Positions 34,038-34,174 of a DNA stretch of 34,174 nucleotides are shown piece after piece (position 1 is the first letter of the stretch; the number at the start of each line of letters is the position of its first letter). The DNA is from an uncultured Flavobacteriaceae bacterium (GTDB lineage Bacteria > Bacteroidota > Bacteroidia > Flavobacteriales > Flavobacteriaceae): contig CALHGE010000080.1 in NCBI GenBank assembly GCA_938029725.1, forward strand, positions 1-34,174, in the 5' to 3' direction. Below the pieces are notes generated by a model that ran no database searches, had not been told where the DNA came from, and saw only the letters and a program-made list of their open reading frames with translations. Both the position numbers and the translations under genes were made by a program.

Positions 34038-34174
34038 TGCTAACTGCTAACTGCTAACTGCTAACTGCTAACTGCTAACTGCTAACTGCTAACTGCTAAC
34101 TGCTAACTGCTAACTGCTAACTGCTAACTGCTAACTGCTAACTGCTAACTGCTAACTGCTAACTGCTAACTGCT
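34038..34174. repeat. 7-bp tandem repeat array (TGCTAAC), continues past the window
   Basis: The unit TGCTAAC is repeated perfectly 19 times plus 4 nt and is cut by the window edge, so the total length is unknown. Because 7 is not a multiple of 3, each frame meets TAA on the plus strand and TAG on the minus strand every 21 nt, so the array cannot encode protein. There are no spacers, so it is not a CRISPR array. Perfect identity indicates recent expansion by slippage, or an assembly artefact at a contig end. Confidence 0.95.

Noticed and set aside
34038..34174. CRISPR array or coding repeat
   Set aside because: There are no spacers between units, and stop codons occur in every frame of both strands because the unit is 7 bp.

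Overview
The window looks like chromosomal DNA from a member of the Bacteroidota, most probably a marine flavobacterium (Flavobacteriaceae). This is inferred from several signs. The DNA is AT-rich. Starts lack clear Shine-Dalgarno sequences, and several have TAnnTTTG-type -7 elements upstream. There is a hemC-hemD fusion and a DUF1460 amidase. There is also a membrane-bound 7-TM AraC-type regulator and a pair of large secreted VPS10/sortilin-type propeller proteins. No species can be named from the sequence alone. I saw no rRNA, tRNA, CRISPR array, transposase or phage gene.

Layout. (1) 1-5472, minus strand: a tight heme-synthesis operon, hemA, hemC-hemD fusion, hemE, a GNAT acetyltransferase, hemF, then the first codons of another gene at the edge. 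(2) 5640-6978, plus: an AraC-family regulator divergent from hemA, then a small VOC-fold protein. (3) 6981-7823, minus: a secreted DUF1460 cell-wall amidase. (4) 8050-16169, plus: six genes of no recognised function. They encode a long coiled-coil protein, a soluble protein, a classical AAA+ ATPase, another soluble protein, a small 3-TM protein, and a 3-TM protein with a large probable extracytoplasmic domain. Genes two to five are 5 nt apart or overlapping. The gaps after the first and fifth genes are about 160 nt, and the first of these is rich in nested and competing inverted repeats. (5) 16190-19714, minus: a very large secreted TraB/GumN-type protein. (6) 20077-23783, plus: hemH (ferrochelatase, with a cysteine-rich insertion), a MATE exporter, and a lactonase-family lipoprotein. 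(7) 24083-25997, plus: a 7-TM AraC-type regulator and a small secreted protein. (8) 26116-26811, minus: a FrnE/DsbA-type thioredoxin-fold protein. (9) 27028-33675, plus: two tandem paralogous VPS10/sortilin-type secreted proteins, with palindromic intergenic repeats between and after them. (10) 34038 to the edge: a perfect 7-bp tandem repeat array that runs off the window.

How it fits together. The heme genes cover glutamyl-tRNA reduction (HemA), tetrapyrrole assembly and cyclisation (HemC-HemD), decarboxylation (HemE, HemF) and iron insertion (HemH). HemL, HemB and protoporphyrinogen oxidase are not in the window. The divergent AraC regulator is a natural candidate controller of the hemA operon. 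The most interesting block is 8050-16169. Its gene content (coiled coil, AAA+ motor with an aromatic pore loop, and two membrane proteins) suggests an ATP-driven machine at the inner membrane, but neither substrate nor purpose can be read from the sequence.
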